Of a stretch of DNA of 64,000 nt, positions 39,986 to 48,230 are shown piece after piece. Both the position numbers and the translations under genes were made by a program. This DNA is from Rubrivivax sp. (lineage in GTDB: Bacteria; Pseudomonadota; Gammaproteobacteria; Burkholderiales; Burkholderiaceae_C), in the NCBI GenBank assembly GCA_016789955.1, contig JAEUPB010000028.1:1-64000 (forward strand). Direction: 5' to 3'. The stretch's first letter is position 1. Each line of letters begins with the position of its first letter. Under the pieces are notes generated by a model that saw only the letters and a list, made by a program, of their open reading frames with translations, did not search any database and was not told the DNA's origin.

Positions 39986-41716
39986 ATGAACCCCCGCCAG
40001 ACGGTCTACGCCGGCATGCTGCTGGCTGTCACCGCGGCCCAGGCCCAGGTCACCACCTACGACGCCACGACCAGCGTGGTCACGATCCCGTCGGTCAGTG
40101 TCGGGACGACCACCTTCACCGGCGTCACGCTCAAGAACCGCGGCGACTTCGTCTTCGATCTCACCGGCTACGCCGGCAACCCGAGCGTTGGATATCCGGG
40201 TGTGGCCACCTATGACGGCGCGAGCGGAGTGCTGACGCTGCCGGCCGTGAAGGTGGGCACGTCCACCTTCCTCGACGTGACGCTGCGCAACGTGGGCAAC
40301 TTCGTCTTCACGCTGCAGGGCGCCACCGAGCTGCCCGCGAGCGTGGCCGCCGAAGTGGCCGCGTATGCCCGGTCGGTCGAGGCACAGACCGCCACCGCGC
40401 TGCCGCCGAACGGCACCGCGCGGTTGGCACTGACCGATGGCTGCTGGGCCAGCAACGGGCGCACGCGCGCCAACTTCATCGCCGACTACGACGCCAACCT
40501 GGCGGCCTACCTGCGCCGCGACGCGTACCTCGTCGGGCGCCGCATCGAGAACATCCAGGTGCTGGCGCTGCGCAACCTCGTCAATCCCGACGGCAGTGCG
40601 CGGCGCGAGATCGACGCGCAGTGGGACGTGGTCTACACGGACGGCACGAAGGCCGTGGCCAGCCGCGAGACGCTGATCAGCGGCAGCTCCGCCGGCACGG
40701 CACGCTGCACGACGCCCCAGGTCGGCTCGACGCTGCGCGCGATGGGCAACCAGCAACTGCTGCAGACCGACCTGCGTGCCAACAACCTGCGAGAGGAGCG
40801 CTATTCGATCGCCACCGGCGCCGCGGTGACGCCGCAGGTGCGCCTGCGCCGCGAGGTCCAGTTCCAGATCAGCGACCCGATGGGCAACGCGACCCACGTC
40901 GTGATGACCGGGCCCGGGCCGACCAACACGATCGCCGGCACGCGCTACCCGTTCTCGATGAAGTTCCTGTCTCCGCGCCTGCTGCGCTCGGCCCCCGAGC
41001 TGCTGGGCAAGCCGGGCAACTTCGTCAACTGGGCCGACGACGACAGCTTCCGCAACTGCCGCATGGCCGATGGCTCGGTGCCGGTGTCGCCCATCGTCGA
41101 CTGCGTGGCCAACGGCGCCACGACGAACCATTGGGGCATCGGGTTCACCGATACACCCAATGCAGCCGCCGACAGCAGCTTCGAGGCGCAGGGGTGGGTG
41201 GCCGGCGGCGTGTACCGCTTCGACGTCTACAACGACGACGGCTGGAAGACGGTGAACGGACAGGCGAGCCGCACGCCGATCGCCACCTACTACGCCGAGC
41301 TCGACCGGCTGCCGTATCGCTTCACGGAGCTCACCGCGTCCGACCATCCGCGCATCACGATCGGCGGCGGCCTGACGGCGGCACAGGTGGCGGCCAATGC
41401 CGTCAGCGCGACGCCGTCACCGCTCACGCTCAGCTGGACCCGCCCCGCGCTGGCGCCGCAGCAGCGCCAGATGCAGATGTTCCTCGCCTGGGAGTTCCAC
41501 CAGGGAGCCAAGACCGGCAATGCCTCCGGCGTCTTCAACCCCGCCTACCGGACGCTCAACCGGATCTATCCAGGCTCGACCGCCACCTCGAGCAGCGACG
41601 TGCCGGTGACCGTCAAGCAGGTCGGGCAGGACAGCAAGAGCTACACCGAATACAACATCTACTACAACGAGCCGGGCACCGGCAACACGATCCAGTCGCG
41701 CATCCAGTTCCAATAG
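39986..41716 (+). CDS. Secreted protein with duplicated 40-residue N-terminal motif, unknown function
   Basis: 576-residue exported protein, family not recognised. Signal peptide residues 1-20 (MLLAVTAAQAQ end). Two copies of a motif follow: VTTYDATTSVVTIPSVSVGT with TFTGVTLKNRGDFVF, and VATYDGASGVLTLPAVKVGT with TFLDVTLRNVGNFVF. Both have the pattern YD-x3-x-V-T/L-x-P-V-VGT-TF-VTL-N-FVF, which I associate with secreted proteins of Burkholderiales. The remaining 450 residues are rich in beta strands and contain four or more cysteines; TRYPFSMKFLSPRLLRS and QMQMFLAWEFHQGAKTGN are notable stretches. The RBS GAGGAGGAG lies seven bases upstream. Surface or periplasmic role likely; no neighbours help. 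Confidence 0.85.
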   Translation: MNPRQTVYAGMLLAVTAAQAQVTTYDATTSVVTIPSVSVGTTTFTGVTLKNRGDFVFDLTGYAGNPSVGYPGVATYDGASGVLTLPAVKVGTSTFLDVTLRNVGNFVFTLQGATELPASVAAEVAAYARSVEAQTATALPPNGTARLALTDGCWASNGRTRANFIADYDANLAAYLRRDAYLVGRRIENIQVLALRNLVNPDGSARREIDAQWDVVYTDGTKAVASRETLISGSSAGTARCTTPQVGSTLRAMGNQQLLQTDLRANNLREERYSIATGAAVTPQVRLRREVQFQISDPMGNATHVVMTGPGPTNTIAGTRYPFSMKFLSPRLLRSAPELLGKPGNFVNWADDDSFRNCRMADGSVPVSPIVDCVANGATTNHWGIGFTDTPNAAADSSFEAQGWVAGGVYRFDVYNDDGWKTVNGQASRTPIATYYAELDRLPYRFTELTASDHPRITIGGGLTAAQVAANAVSATPSPLTLSWTRPALAPQQRQMQMFLAWEFHQGAKTGNASGVFNPAYRTLNRIYPGSTATSSSDVPVTVKQVGQDSKSYTEYNIYYNEPGTGNTIQSRIQFQ

Positions 41717-41767
41717 GCCGGCTGGGCCGGGCATCTCTCCGCCGTTGCCGCCCCGCCGCTGCGGCGA

Positions 41768-42748
41768 TCAGCGGTTGTGCGCCACCTTCCACATCTCCCA
41801 CGCCGCCCAGCCGTAGAACAGCAGCGGCAGGATCGCCAGGCACCAGTGGTCGATGCGGAAGGCCAGCTCCTCCTGGTCGTGCGTCTCCAGCCGCAGGCAG
41901 AACGACGACAGCAGCAGCGTCACGAAGATGAATGCGAGGGCCACCATGTGCAGTTGGTCGGCCAATGTCATGCCGCCCGAATCGGGCACCGACCCGGACA
42001 CGATGACCGCGCTGGCCATCACCGCGAACAGCGAGCCCACGCCCATGCCGAACCGCGCATCGAGGTCCGATGGCTTGACCATGAATGCGACAAACGCCAC
42101 CGCGGTGGCCAGCAGCACGGTGGACAGCAGCTTGATGGCCGCACCCATGTTCGTGCGTTCGATGTCCCAGCTGATCACGTAGCGCGAGTAGTCACTCTTC
42201 GCGTCGGTGGCCACCGACGTATCCCCGTAGTTGGTGCGGTAGGTCTTCAGCTCGACGACGTTGGTGAAGTTCGTCGCACGCCACCCCGACATCTGGATCT
42301 CGTCTCCGAGGCGGGAGTTGTCCTGGTCGGCGACGAACACCATCTCGCTCGCGTCGTGCGCGGCGTCCTCGATGCGGACATTGGTGCGGTGACCATCGAA
42401 CGGGAAGCGCCGGAGGTCCCACTTCTCGTTGATCGTGGCGGTGATGCGCGCGATCGCGTAGTTCATGTCGCCGAGCTTCTTCTCGACGACGGCGGCCTGC
42501 CCGTCGCGCCGGCCGTTGAGGATCTCGAAGCTCTCCAGCGGCTTGTACTCGGCCAGTGCGCCTTCGGCCTTCCAGCGGAACCAGATGTAGAAGTCCACGA
42601 CGTACTTGTTCTCGCGGAAGTTCAGCTCCTCGATCTTGTTCACGTAGGTACCCACGACCACCTGGGCGGGCTCGGCCCTCGCCGGCGAGAGGCCCGAAAG
42701 GCACCAGGCCAGGAAGAACGCCAGCAGGGCACGCAGGGGAACGGTCAT
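41768..42748 (-). CDS. Prokaryotic pentameric ligand-gated ion channel homologue
   Basis: 326-residue protein with the layout of bacterial relatives of neurotransmitter-gated channels: signal peptide (residues 1-25), a beta-rich extracellular domain of about 180 residues, then four membrane helices near 203-224, 233-254, 262-285 and 301-321. The extracellular part has the family hallmark RRFPFDGHRTNVRIED, the loop equivalent to the Cys-loop region (FPFD) without disulfide cysteines, as in prokaryotic members, and DFYIWFRWK resembling the conserved W-x-D/W-R-W strand. ATG 42748 gives the signal peptide. Ligand and ion selectivity are unknown. It diverges from the receptor-like kinase gene across an 86-base gap. 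Confidence 0.75.
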   Translation of the reverse strand: MTVPLRALLAFFLAWCLSGLSPARAEPAQVVVGTYVNKIEELNFRENKYVVDFYIWFRWKAEGALAEYKPLESFEILNGRRDGQAAVVEKKLGDMNYAIARITATINEKWDLRRFPFDGHRTNVRIEDAAHDASEMVFVADQDNSRLGDEIQMSGWRATNFTNVVELKTYRTNYGDTSVATDAKSDYSRYVISWDIERTNMGAAIKLLSTVLLATAVAFVAFMVKPSDLDARFGMGVGSLFAVMASAVIVSGSVPDSGGMTLADQLHMVALAFIFVTLLLSSFCLRLETHDQEELAFRIDHWCLAILPLLFYGWAAWEMWKVAHNR

Positions 42749-42773
42749 CGGGAAGCCTCCTCGTTGCGGGTCC

Positions 42774-42788
42774 GATTCATTATGAATC
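42774..42788. promoter_or_regulatory. Perfect palindrome between channel and kinase genes
   Basis: GATTCAT-T-ATGAATC, seven-base perfect arms with a one-base centre, in the 86-base divergent region between the channel homologue (start 42748) and the kinase (start 42835). It is AT-rich against a GC-rich background. A dimeric regulator site shared by both genes is the simplest reading. Confidence 0.5.
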
Positions 42789-42834
42789 GCGGAGAATGCG
42801 CGATCACCCCCACACCCAGAACGACGGATCGCGC

Positions 42835-44820
42835 ATGAGCGGATCGAACGGCGACGACGAGCGGACCAGGATCGTTCCCCCGCCGCCACCGCCCCCGCCA
42901 CCCCCCCCACCCAAGCCGGTTGTCGAGCAGCACGGCAACGCTTTGCCGCTGGGCACCTACCTCAGCGAGTTCGAGCTCACGGGCGTCATCGGCGAGGGCG
43001 GCTTCGGCATCGTGTACGACGCGTGGGACCATTCGCTGCAACGCCGCGTGGCCCTGAAGGAGTACATGCCCTCCTCGCTGGCGTCGCGCGAGAACTCCGA
43101 GGTTCGGCTGCGCTCGGCTCGCCACCGCGAGACCTTCGATGCGGGCCTGAAGAGCTTCGTCAACGAGGCCCGGCTGCTGGCGCAGTTCGACCACCCGTCG
43201 CTGGTGAAGGTGTACCGCTTCTGGGAAGGCAACGGCACGGCCTACATGGTGATGCCGCTGTACCAGGGCATCACGCTGAAGGACAAGCTGCGCGAGATGT
43301 TCGGGCGCGGCCAGCGGCCCGACGAACCGTGGCTGATGAACCTGCTGGCGCCGCTCACCGAGGCGCTGGCCGTCATCCACGCCGAGCGCTGCTTCCACCG
43401 CGACATCGCGCCGGACAACATCATCCTGCTGTCCGGCAGCGAGCGGCCGCTGCTGCTGGATTTCGGGGCCGCGCGCCGCGTCATCGGCGACATGACGCAG
43501 GCGCTGACGGTCATCCTCAAGCCGGGCTACGCGCCGGTCGAGCAGTACGCCGAGACGCCCAACATGAAGCAAGGCGCGTGGACCGACGTCTACGCGCTGG
43601 CGGCCACGGTGCACTGGGCCATCACCGGGAAGACCCCGCCGCCGTCGGTGAGCCGGCTGATGAGCGACGCCTACGTGCCGCTGACCGAGGCGGCGCAGGG
43701 CCGCTACAGCGCGACGTTCCTGGGCGCCGTCGACAAGGCTCTGCGCGTGCGGCCCGAGGAGCGCACGCAGGACATCGAGGAGCTGCGGGCGGACATGGGC
43801 CTGGACGCGTGGGCCTCGACGCAGCCGATGGCCACCCGCGCGCGCACCGTGCAGCCGGTGCACGTGGCCCCGAACCGCACGACGGGACCAACGACGACCA
43901 CCGGCCCTGCTCCGCAGCCCCCGGTGCCGTCGCAGCCCGCACCCGCGCCCGCTCCGGCATCCCACACGCTGGCCCCGACCATTGCCGTGCCGCGGCCTGC
44001 CCCGGCGCCTTTCGCCGATCCGCTGGGTGATCCGGCGCCCCTGCCGGCCCCGGCCCAGCATGACACGTATGCGCCGCCGCGGTCGCGCACCGGCCTGTTC
44101 GTCGGCGGCGGCGTCGGCGTGGCAGCGCTGGCAGCCATTGGCGCGTACGTGGCCTTCGGCGGAAGCCCCAAGCCGCCACCGCCCGCACCGGCACCCTCGG
44201 TGGCTGCGACACCTGCCGCCACACCGACGCCAGCACCGGCTCCGGCCCCTGCGGCGGCACCCACGCCGCCACCGCCTGCCGCCGGGCCTTTCGAGCCGCG
44301 AGAGGAGTTCGACAAGGTGCTGGCGGCGCGTACACCGGGCTTCGAGGTCACCGCAACCGCCGTCAAGCCCAAGCTGCGGATCAGCAAGGAGGACAAGCTC
44401 TCCTTCGCCGTCACGTCATCGCGCGACGGCTATCTGCATGTGCTCGTACTCGGGCCCGACGGCAGCCTGCTGCAACTCTTCCCCAACGACAAGGCATCGG
44501 ACCATCGCGTCCAAGCGGGCCGCCGGGTGTCGCTGCCGGACGATGTTAAGTGGTCGCTCAAGGCTTCGGAGCCGACAGGCCCTGAGCACTTCTTGGTCGT
44601 GGTCAGCGCAACGCCGCGCGATTTCGGCGAGCTGTATTCAGGCGAAGTGGCGGACTTCGGCATGAAGGTCCTGCGGACCGGCTCGGCGGCAACAGCCGTG
44701 GCGGCACGCTGGCCGGTCCGAACGCCCGTGCTGTTGGGCGCGCAAGCGGGTTGCGGCGGCGGTCCGGCAGAGTGCGACGCCTACGGGGCGGCTGTCTTCT
44801 CCGTCGAGATCACGAAGTAG
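42835..44820 (+). CDS. Membrane Ser/Thr protein kinase with C-terminal DUF4384 domain
   Basis: 661-residue transmembrane kinase. A polyproline run (residues 16-27) precedes the kinase domain: GEGGFGIVY from 53, VALK with Lys75, CFHRDIAPDNIIL with Asp190 and LLDFGAAR with Asp209, all catalytic positions intact. A Pro/Ala-rich linker (about 345-418) leads to one membrane helix (about 421-444). A second Pro/Ala linker follows, then an exported DUF4384 domain (LSFAVTSSRDGYLHVLVLGP). The topology suggests outside sensing with inside phosphorylation. ATG 42835 is used; ATG 42796 is an in-frame alternative. Substrates unknown. Confidence 0.88.
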   Translation: MSGSNGDDERTRIVPPPPPPPPPPPPKPVVEQHGNALPLGTYLSEFELTGVIGEGGFGIVYDAWDHSLQRRVALKEYMPSSLASRENSEVRLRSARHRETFDAGLKSFVNEARLLAQFDHPSLVKVYRFWEGNGTAYMVMPLYQGITLKDKLREMFGRGQRPDEPWLMNLLAPLTEALAVIHAERCFHRDIAPDNIILLSGSERPLLLDFGAARRVIGDMTQALTVILKPGYAPVEQYAETPNMKQGAWTDVYALAATVHWAITGKTPPPSVSRLMSDAYVPLTEAAQGRYSATFLGAVDKALRVRPEERTQDIEELRADMGLDAWASTQPMATRARTVQPVHVAPNRTTGPTTTTGPAPQPPVPSQPAPAPAPASHTLAPTIAVPRPAPAPFADPLGDPAPLPAPAQHDTYAPPRSRTGLFVGGGVGVAALAAIGAYVAFGGSPKPPPPAPAPSVAATPAATPTPAPAPAPAAAPTPPPPAAGPFEPREEFDKVLAARTPGFEVTATAVKPKLRISKEDKLSFAVTSSRDGYLHVLVLGPDGSLLQLFPNDKASDHRVQAGRRVSLPDDVKWSLKASEPTGPEHFLVVVSATPRDFGELYSGEVADFGMKVLRTGSAATAVAARWPVRTPVLLGAQAGCGGGPAECDAYGAAVFSVEITK

Positions 44821-44848
44821 CGCCGGGGCCGGCGCGCATCATCAAGGG

Positions 44849-45913
44849 TCAGCCGACCAGCGCCTGCGCGAATTCGCGCGCATCGAAGGTCTGCAGGTCC
44901 TCGAGCTTCTCGCCGATGCCGATGAAGTAGACCGGGATCACGCGGCCCTGCTCGGCGCACCAGCGGGCATGCGCGGCCAGCACGCCGCCCTTGGCGGTGC
45001 CGTCGAGCTTGGTGACGACGAGGCCCGTCAAACCCAGCGCGGCGTCGAAGGCCTTGATCTGGGCGAGCGCGTTCTGGCCGGTGTTGCCGTCGACCACCAG
45101 CAGCACCTCGTGTGGTGCGCCCGGCATCGCCTTGTCGATGACGCGGCGGATCTTCTTCAGCTCCTCCATCAGGTGGAGCTGCGTCGGCAGCCGGCCGGCC
45201 GTGTCGGCGATCACCACGTCGCAGCCGCGGGCACGGCCGGCGCTCACGGCGTCGAAGGTCACGGCGGCCGGATCGCCACCCTCCTGGCTGACGATGTCGA
45301 CGCGGTTGCGGTCGGCCCACACGGCGAGCTGCTCGCGAGCCGCGGCGCGGAAGGTGTCGGCGGCGGCCAGCAGCACCTTGTGGTCGGCCTCGGCCAGATG
45401 GCGCGTGAGCTTGCCGATGCTCGTCGTCTTGCCCGCGCCATTGACGCCGGCCACCATGATCACCGTCGGCGTCTCCGCCGAGAGCGCGAAGGGCTGCTGC
45501 AGCGGCTGCAGCAGTGCGGCCGCCGCATCCACGAGCAGTGCCTTCACTGCGGCCGGATCGCCGGCCTTGGCCTCCTTGACGCGGCGGCGCAGGTCGTCGA
45601 GCAGATGCTGCGTGGCGCCGACGCCGGCATCGGCCATCAGCAGCGCGGCCTCCAGCTCCTCGTAGAGCTGCTCGTCGATCTGCGTGCCGGTGAAGACCTG
45701 CGCGATCTGGCCGCCGGTCTTGCGCAAGCTGGTCTTGAGGCGCGAGAACCAGCCCCGGCGATCCTCCTGCGACAGATCGGCCGGCGTGGGCGCCGGCACG
45801 ATCGGCGCCCCTACGGCTGCGGCGGGCAGCGCGGCGGGCGAGGTCGGGATCTGGGGGGCCGCAGGAGCGGCCGGGGGAGGCGCGGGCGCCTTCTTCCGGA
45901 AGAAGCTGAACAT
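44849..45913 (-). CDS. ftsY: Signal recognition particle receptor FtsY
   Basis: 354-residue SRP GTPase that docks ribosome-nascent-chain complexes at the membrane. A short Ala/Pro-rich A region (MFSFFRKKAPAPPPAAP to about residue 50) precedes the NG domain. G1 is GVNGAGKTTSIGKL, the DTAGRL motif and TKLDGTAKGG are present, and the C-terminal GIGEKLEDLQTFDAREFA helix closes the domain. It diverges from the tRNA-Met gene with 41 bases between. It converges with the kinase gene (28-base gap). Confidence 0.96.
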   Translation of the reverse strand: MFSFFRKKAPAPPPAAPAAPQIPTSPAALPAAAVGAPIVPAPTPADLSQEDRRGWFSRLKTSLRKTGGQIAQVFTGTQIDEQLYEELEAALLMADAGVGATQHLLDDLRRRVKEAKAGDPAAVKALLVDAAAALLQPLQQPFALSAETPTVIMVAGVNGAGKTTSIGKLTRHLAEADHKVLLAAADTFRAAAREQLAVWADRNRVDIVSQEGGDPAAVTFDAVSAGRARGCDVVIADTAGRLPTQLHLMEELKKIRRVIDKAMPGAPHEVLLVVDGNTGQNALAQIKAFDAALGLTGLVVTKLDGTAKGGVLAAHARWCAEQGRVIPVYFIGIGEKLEDLQTFDAREFAQALVG

Positions 45914-45936
45914 CGATGGCCCGCCACCCGCGCCGC

Positions 45937-45942
45937 TATACT
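45937..45942 (+). promoter_or_regulatory. -10 box of the tRNA-Met promoter
   Basis: TATACT starts 18 bases ahead of the mature tRNA 5' end at 45955, the distance expected for a short 5' leader. It is followed by a GC-rich discriminator (GTGCGGC), typical of stringently controlled stable RNA genes. No good -35 is visible; the best candidate region is around 45914-45919. Confidence 0.5.
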
Positions 45943-45954
45943 GTGCGGCTGACA

Positions 45955-46031
45955 GGCGCTTTAGCTCAGTTGGTTAGAGCGACGGAATCATAATCCGCAG
46001 GTCCGGGGTTCAAGTCCCTGAAGCGCCACCA
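45955..46031 (+). tRNA. tRNA-Met (anticodon CAT)
   Basis: 77 nucleotides including encoded CCA. The acceptor stem GGCGCTT/AAGCGCC is perfect; D-arm GCTC/GAGC; anticodon stem-loop ACGGA-ATCATAA-TCCGC (the top pair A-C is mismatched); T-arm CGGGG-TTCAAGT-CCCTG. Anticodon CAT at 45989-45991. The lack of the initiator's 1-72 mismatch and three G-C pairs argues for the elongator. tRNA-Ile2, whose CAT is modified to lysidine, cannot be fully excluded by eye. Confidence 0.9.
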
Positions 46032-46036
46032 GACCC

Positions 46037-46070
46037 AGCCCCTTGCGATGTGCTTCGCAAGGGGCTTTTT
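46037..46070 (+). terminator. Rho-independent terminator after tRNA-Met
   Basis: Perfect 12-bp stem AGCCCCTTGCGA (46037-46048) with TCGCAAGGGGCT (46055-46066), six-base loop, followed by a T-run to 46070. It starts six bases after the tRNA CCA end, so tRNA-Met is a single-gene transcript. The strongest intrinsic terminator in the window. Confidence 0.93.
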
Positions 46071-46197
46071 GCTGCCCATGCCGATGGCTCCGCGCCTGCG
46101 CAGCCGATGGCTCCTTCGGGCGATGTGACGCTGCGCCCCTGTCGCGAGACTGCCTGCATCCGGCAAACCCGCCGGTGCAACCGCCTCAGGACCCGCG

Positions 46198-46896
46198 ATG
46201 AACCCCCCCCGATTCGACCTCTACGGCCCCATCCACAAGGGCCTGCGCCACTTCATGCACGACACGCTCTGGCGCGTCGGCCACCTCGATCCCCAAGACG
46301 ACGGCGAGCGCGACGAGACGCTGGCGCAGCTCGACTCGCTGCTCGCGCTGCTGCACAGCCACGTGCAGCACGAGAACGACCACGTGCACAGCGCGATCGA
46401 GGCGCGCCAGCCGGGCGGCTCGCGCCAGACCGCGGGCGACCACGTCGAGCACCTCGAGTCCCTGCAGCAGCTCGGCCAGCTCGCCGCGCGCTTGAAGCGC
46501 ACCCAGGGCACCGAACGCGCACGGCAGGCGGCGAGCCTGTACCGCAGCCTGGCGCAGTTCGTGGCCGAGAACCTCGAGCACATGGCGGTCGAGGAGAGCA
46601 CCAACAACGCGCTGCTGTGGGCCCTCTACACCGATGCCGAGCTGCACGAGATCCACGGCCGCATCCTCGCGTCGGTGGGCCCCGAGGAGATGGCTCTCGT
46701 CACGCGCTGGATGTCGGCGGCCCTGAACGCGCAGGAACTCGCCGAGGTCTTCGGGGGCATGCGCGCGAGCGCGCCGCGCGAGGCGTTCGAAGCGCTGCTG
46801 GCGATCGCCCGCGCGAGCCTGGATGCCCGCCGGTGGGCCAAGCTGGCCCGCGCATTGGGACTGACCCCGGCATCCGCGAGCCTGCAGCTCGCGTAA
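46198..46896 (+). CDS. Hemerythrin-like (HHE) domain protein
   Basis: 232-residue cytoplasmic, helical protein. Histidines and acids are spaced as in HHE/hemerythrin-like bundles: HSHVQHENDHVHSAIE around residue 55, HVEHLESL near 82, and ENLEHMAVEE near 124. These could bind a di-iron centre involved in oxygen, NO or iron handling. The C-terminal 80 residues (MSAALNAQELAEVFGGMR onward) form an extra helical extension. A run of eight C residues (46203-46210) follows the start codon directly, coding Pro-Pro-Arg, and is prone to slippage. The gene precedes a diheme cytochrome c by 23 bases. Confidence 0.75.
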   Translation: MNPPRFDLYGPIHKGLRHFMHDTLWRVGHLDPQDDGERDETLAQLDSLLALLHSHVQHENDHVHSAIEARQPGGSRQTAGDHVEHLESLQQLGQLAARLKRTQGTERARQAASLYRSLAQFVAENLEHMAVEESTNNALLWALYTDAELHEIHGRILASVGPEEMALVTRWMSAALNAQELAEVFGGMRASAPREAFEALLAIARASLDARRWAKLARALGLTPASASLQLA

Positions 46897-46919
46897 GGCC
46901 CTGACGAGGAGTTCGCGAC

Positions 46920-47804
46920 ATGAAGACCTGGACCCGCCGCATCCTGCTCGGCCTGCTGGCGCTGGCGGCGCTCGCCGCCGGCCTCGTGGCTGTCGGCCTG
47001 CAGATGGCCGAGCGCAAGCGGCTGCGCACCCTTGACGTGGCGGTGCGGGCCGTGGCGCTGCCGACCTCGGCCGACGCGCTCGGTCGCGGCCGCTACCTGT
47101 ACGCCTCGCGCGGCTGCGCCGACTGCCATGGCCGCGACGGCGCCGGCCGGGTGTTCGCCACCGGCCAGGGTCTGCGGCTGGCCGGGCCGGACATCACGCC
47201 GGCCGGCGCGGTGGCCCGCTACCGCCCGGAAGACTGGGTGCGCACGCTGCGCCACGGCGTGAAGCCGGACCGTCATCCGGTGCTCGTCATGCCGACCGAG
47301 GACTACACGCGGCTCACAGATGCCGACCTCGGCGCACTGGTGGCTTATGTGCGCACCTTCGCCCCGGCGAGGGGCAACCCGGCAGTGATCGAGCTGCCGC
47401 TTCCGGCGCGGCTCGCCTATGCGTTCGGCGCGCTGAAGGACGGCCCCGAGAAGGTCGACCACACGCTGCCGCCCGAAACGCCGGTGCCCGAGGGCGTGAC
47501 CATGGAGCACGGCCGCTACGTCGCGCAGATGTGCAAGGGCTGCCATGGTCCGGCGCTGACGGGCGGCCGGATCCCGGGTGCGCCCCCGGAGTGGCCCGCC
47601 GCGGCGCGCATCGTGCCGGGTCCGGGCAGCACGCTCGACCGCTATCCGGACGTGCCTGCCTTCACTCGCATGCTGCACAGCGGCCGGCGGCCCGACGGCA
47701 GCCCCATCGCCGTGATGCCCTTCGAGGCGCTGCGTGAACTGAACGACACCGACGTGGCGGCGCTGCTGCTGTACCTGCAGTCCGCCCCGGGCAGCGGCAT
47801 CTAG
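46920..47804 (+). CDS. Membrane-anchored diheme c-type cytochrome
   Basis: 294-residue periplasmic electron carrier. An uncleaved N-terminal helix (residues 8-27, [19 protein letters not shown]) anchors it. Two heme c sites: CADCH at residues 66-70 and CKGCH at 205-209, with likely axial Met ligands in [12 protein letters not shown] and [12 protein letters not shown]. Two cytochrome c domains of about 100 residues are joined by a linker. This matches the diheme cytochromes that act as electron donors or acceptors of dehydrogenases and oxidases. Co-transcription with the hemerythrin-like gene is likely; the partner oxidoreductase is not in the window. Confidence 0.9.
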   Translation: MKTWTRRILLGLLALAALAAGLVAVGLQMAERKRLRTLDVAVRAVALPTSADALGRGRYLYASRGCADCHGRDGAGRVFATGQGLRLAGPDITPAGAVARYRPEDWVRTLRHGVKPDRHPVLVMPTEDYTRLTDADLGALVAYVRTFAPARGNPAVIELPLPARLAYAFGALKDGPEKVDHTLPPETPVPEGVTMEHGRYVAQMCKGCHGPALTGGRIPGAPPEWPAAARIVPGPGSTLDRYPDVPAFTRMLHSGRRPDGSPIAVMPFEALRELNDTDVAALLLYLQSAPGSGI

Positions 47805-47840
47805 AATCGCGGCCTCCTCCACAGCCCCTGGATCAACCCC

Positions 47841-48230
47841 ATGTCCCGCTGTGTCCAGGCTGCACTGGTGATCGGTGCGGCCGTTGCTGGCATCTCCCCC
47901 GCGATGGCGCAGGTGCAACGCAACTTCCCCGCCACCGCGCTGCGCGGCGAACTCGTCGTGCTGCAGCCGCCCGAGGTGCTGCTCAACGGCAAGCCGGCGC
48001 GGCTGGCGCCGGGAGCACGCATCCGCGACATGGGCAACGTGCTCGTGATGTCAGGGGCGCTCCAGAAGCTCAAGCTGCCCGTGAACTACACGCTCGAGCA
48101 CCACGGCATGCTGCTGGACATCTGGGTGCTGCGCGACGACGAGCGCGCACGCCAGCCCTGGCCGCGCACCCCCGCGGAAGCTCAGGCGTGGGCCTTCGAC
48201 CCTGCTGCGCAGAGCTGGACCAAGCCATGA
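47841..48230 (+). CDS. Small exported protein of unknown function
   Basis: 129-residue protein with a signal peptide (residues 1-23, ending SPAMAQ). The mature part begins [20 protein letters not shown] and contains [17 protein letters not shown] and [20 protein letters not shown], then a Trp-rich C-terminus ([14 protein letters not shown]). I do not recognise the family, though similar short exported proteins precede miaB in related betaproteobacteria. A -10-like TAGAAT at 47802-47807 overlaps the upstream stop. The gene ends with an ATGA overlap into miaB, so both are translated together. Confidence 0.82.
   Translation: MSRCVQAALVIGAAVAGISPAMAQVQRNFPATALRGELVVLQPPEVLLNGKPARLAPGARIRDMGNVLVMSGALQKLKLPVNYTLEHHGMLLDIWVLRDDERARQPWPRTPAEAQAWAFDPAAQSWTKP

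Noticed and set aside
39794-41347. Upstream extension of the HDOD frame over the opposite secreted-protein gene
   Set aside because: The extension has no domain, overlaps a gene with a signal peptide and strong RBS, and the HDOD protein starts normally at ATG 39793.
45955-46031. Initiator tRNA-fMet
   Set aside because: The 1-72 pair is complementary and the anticodon stem lacks the three consecutive G-C pairs of initiators.
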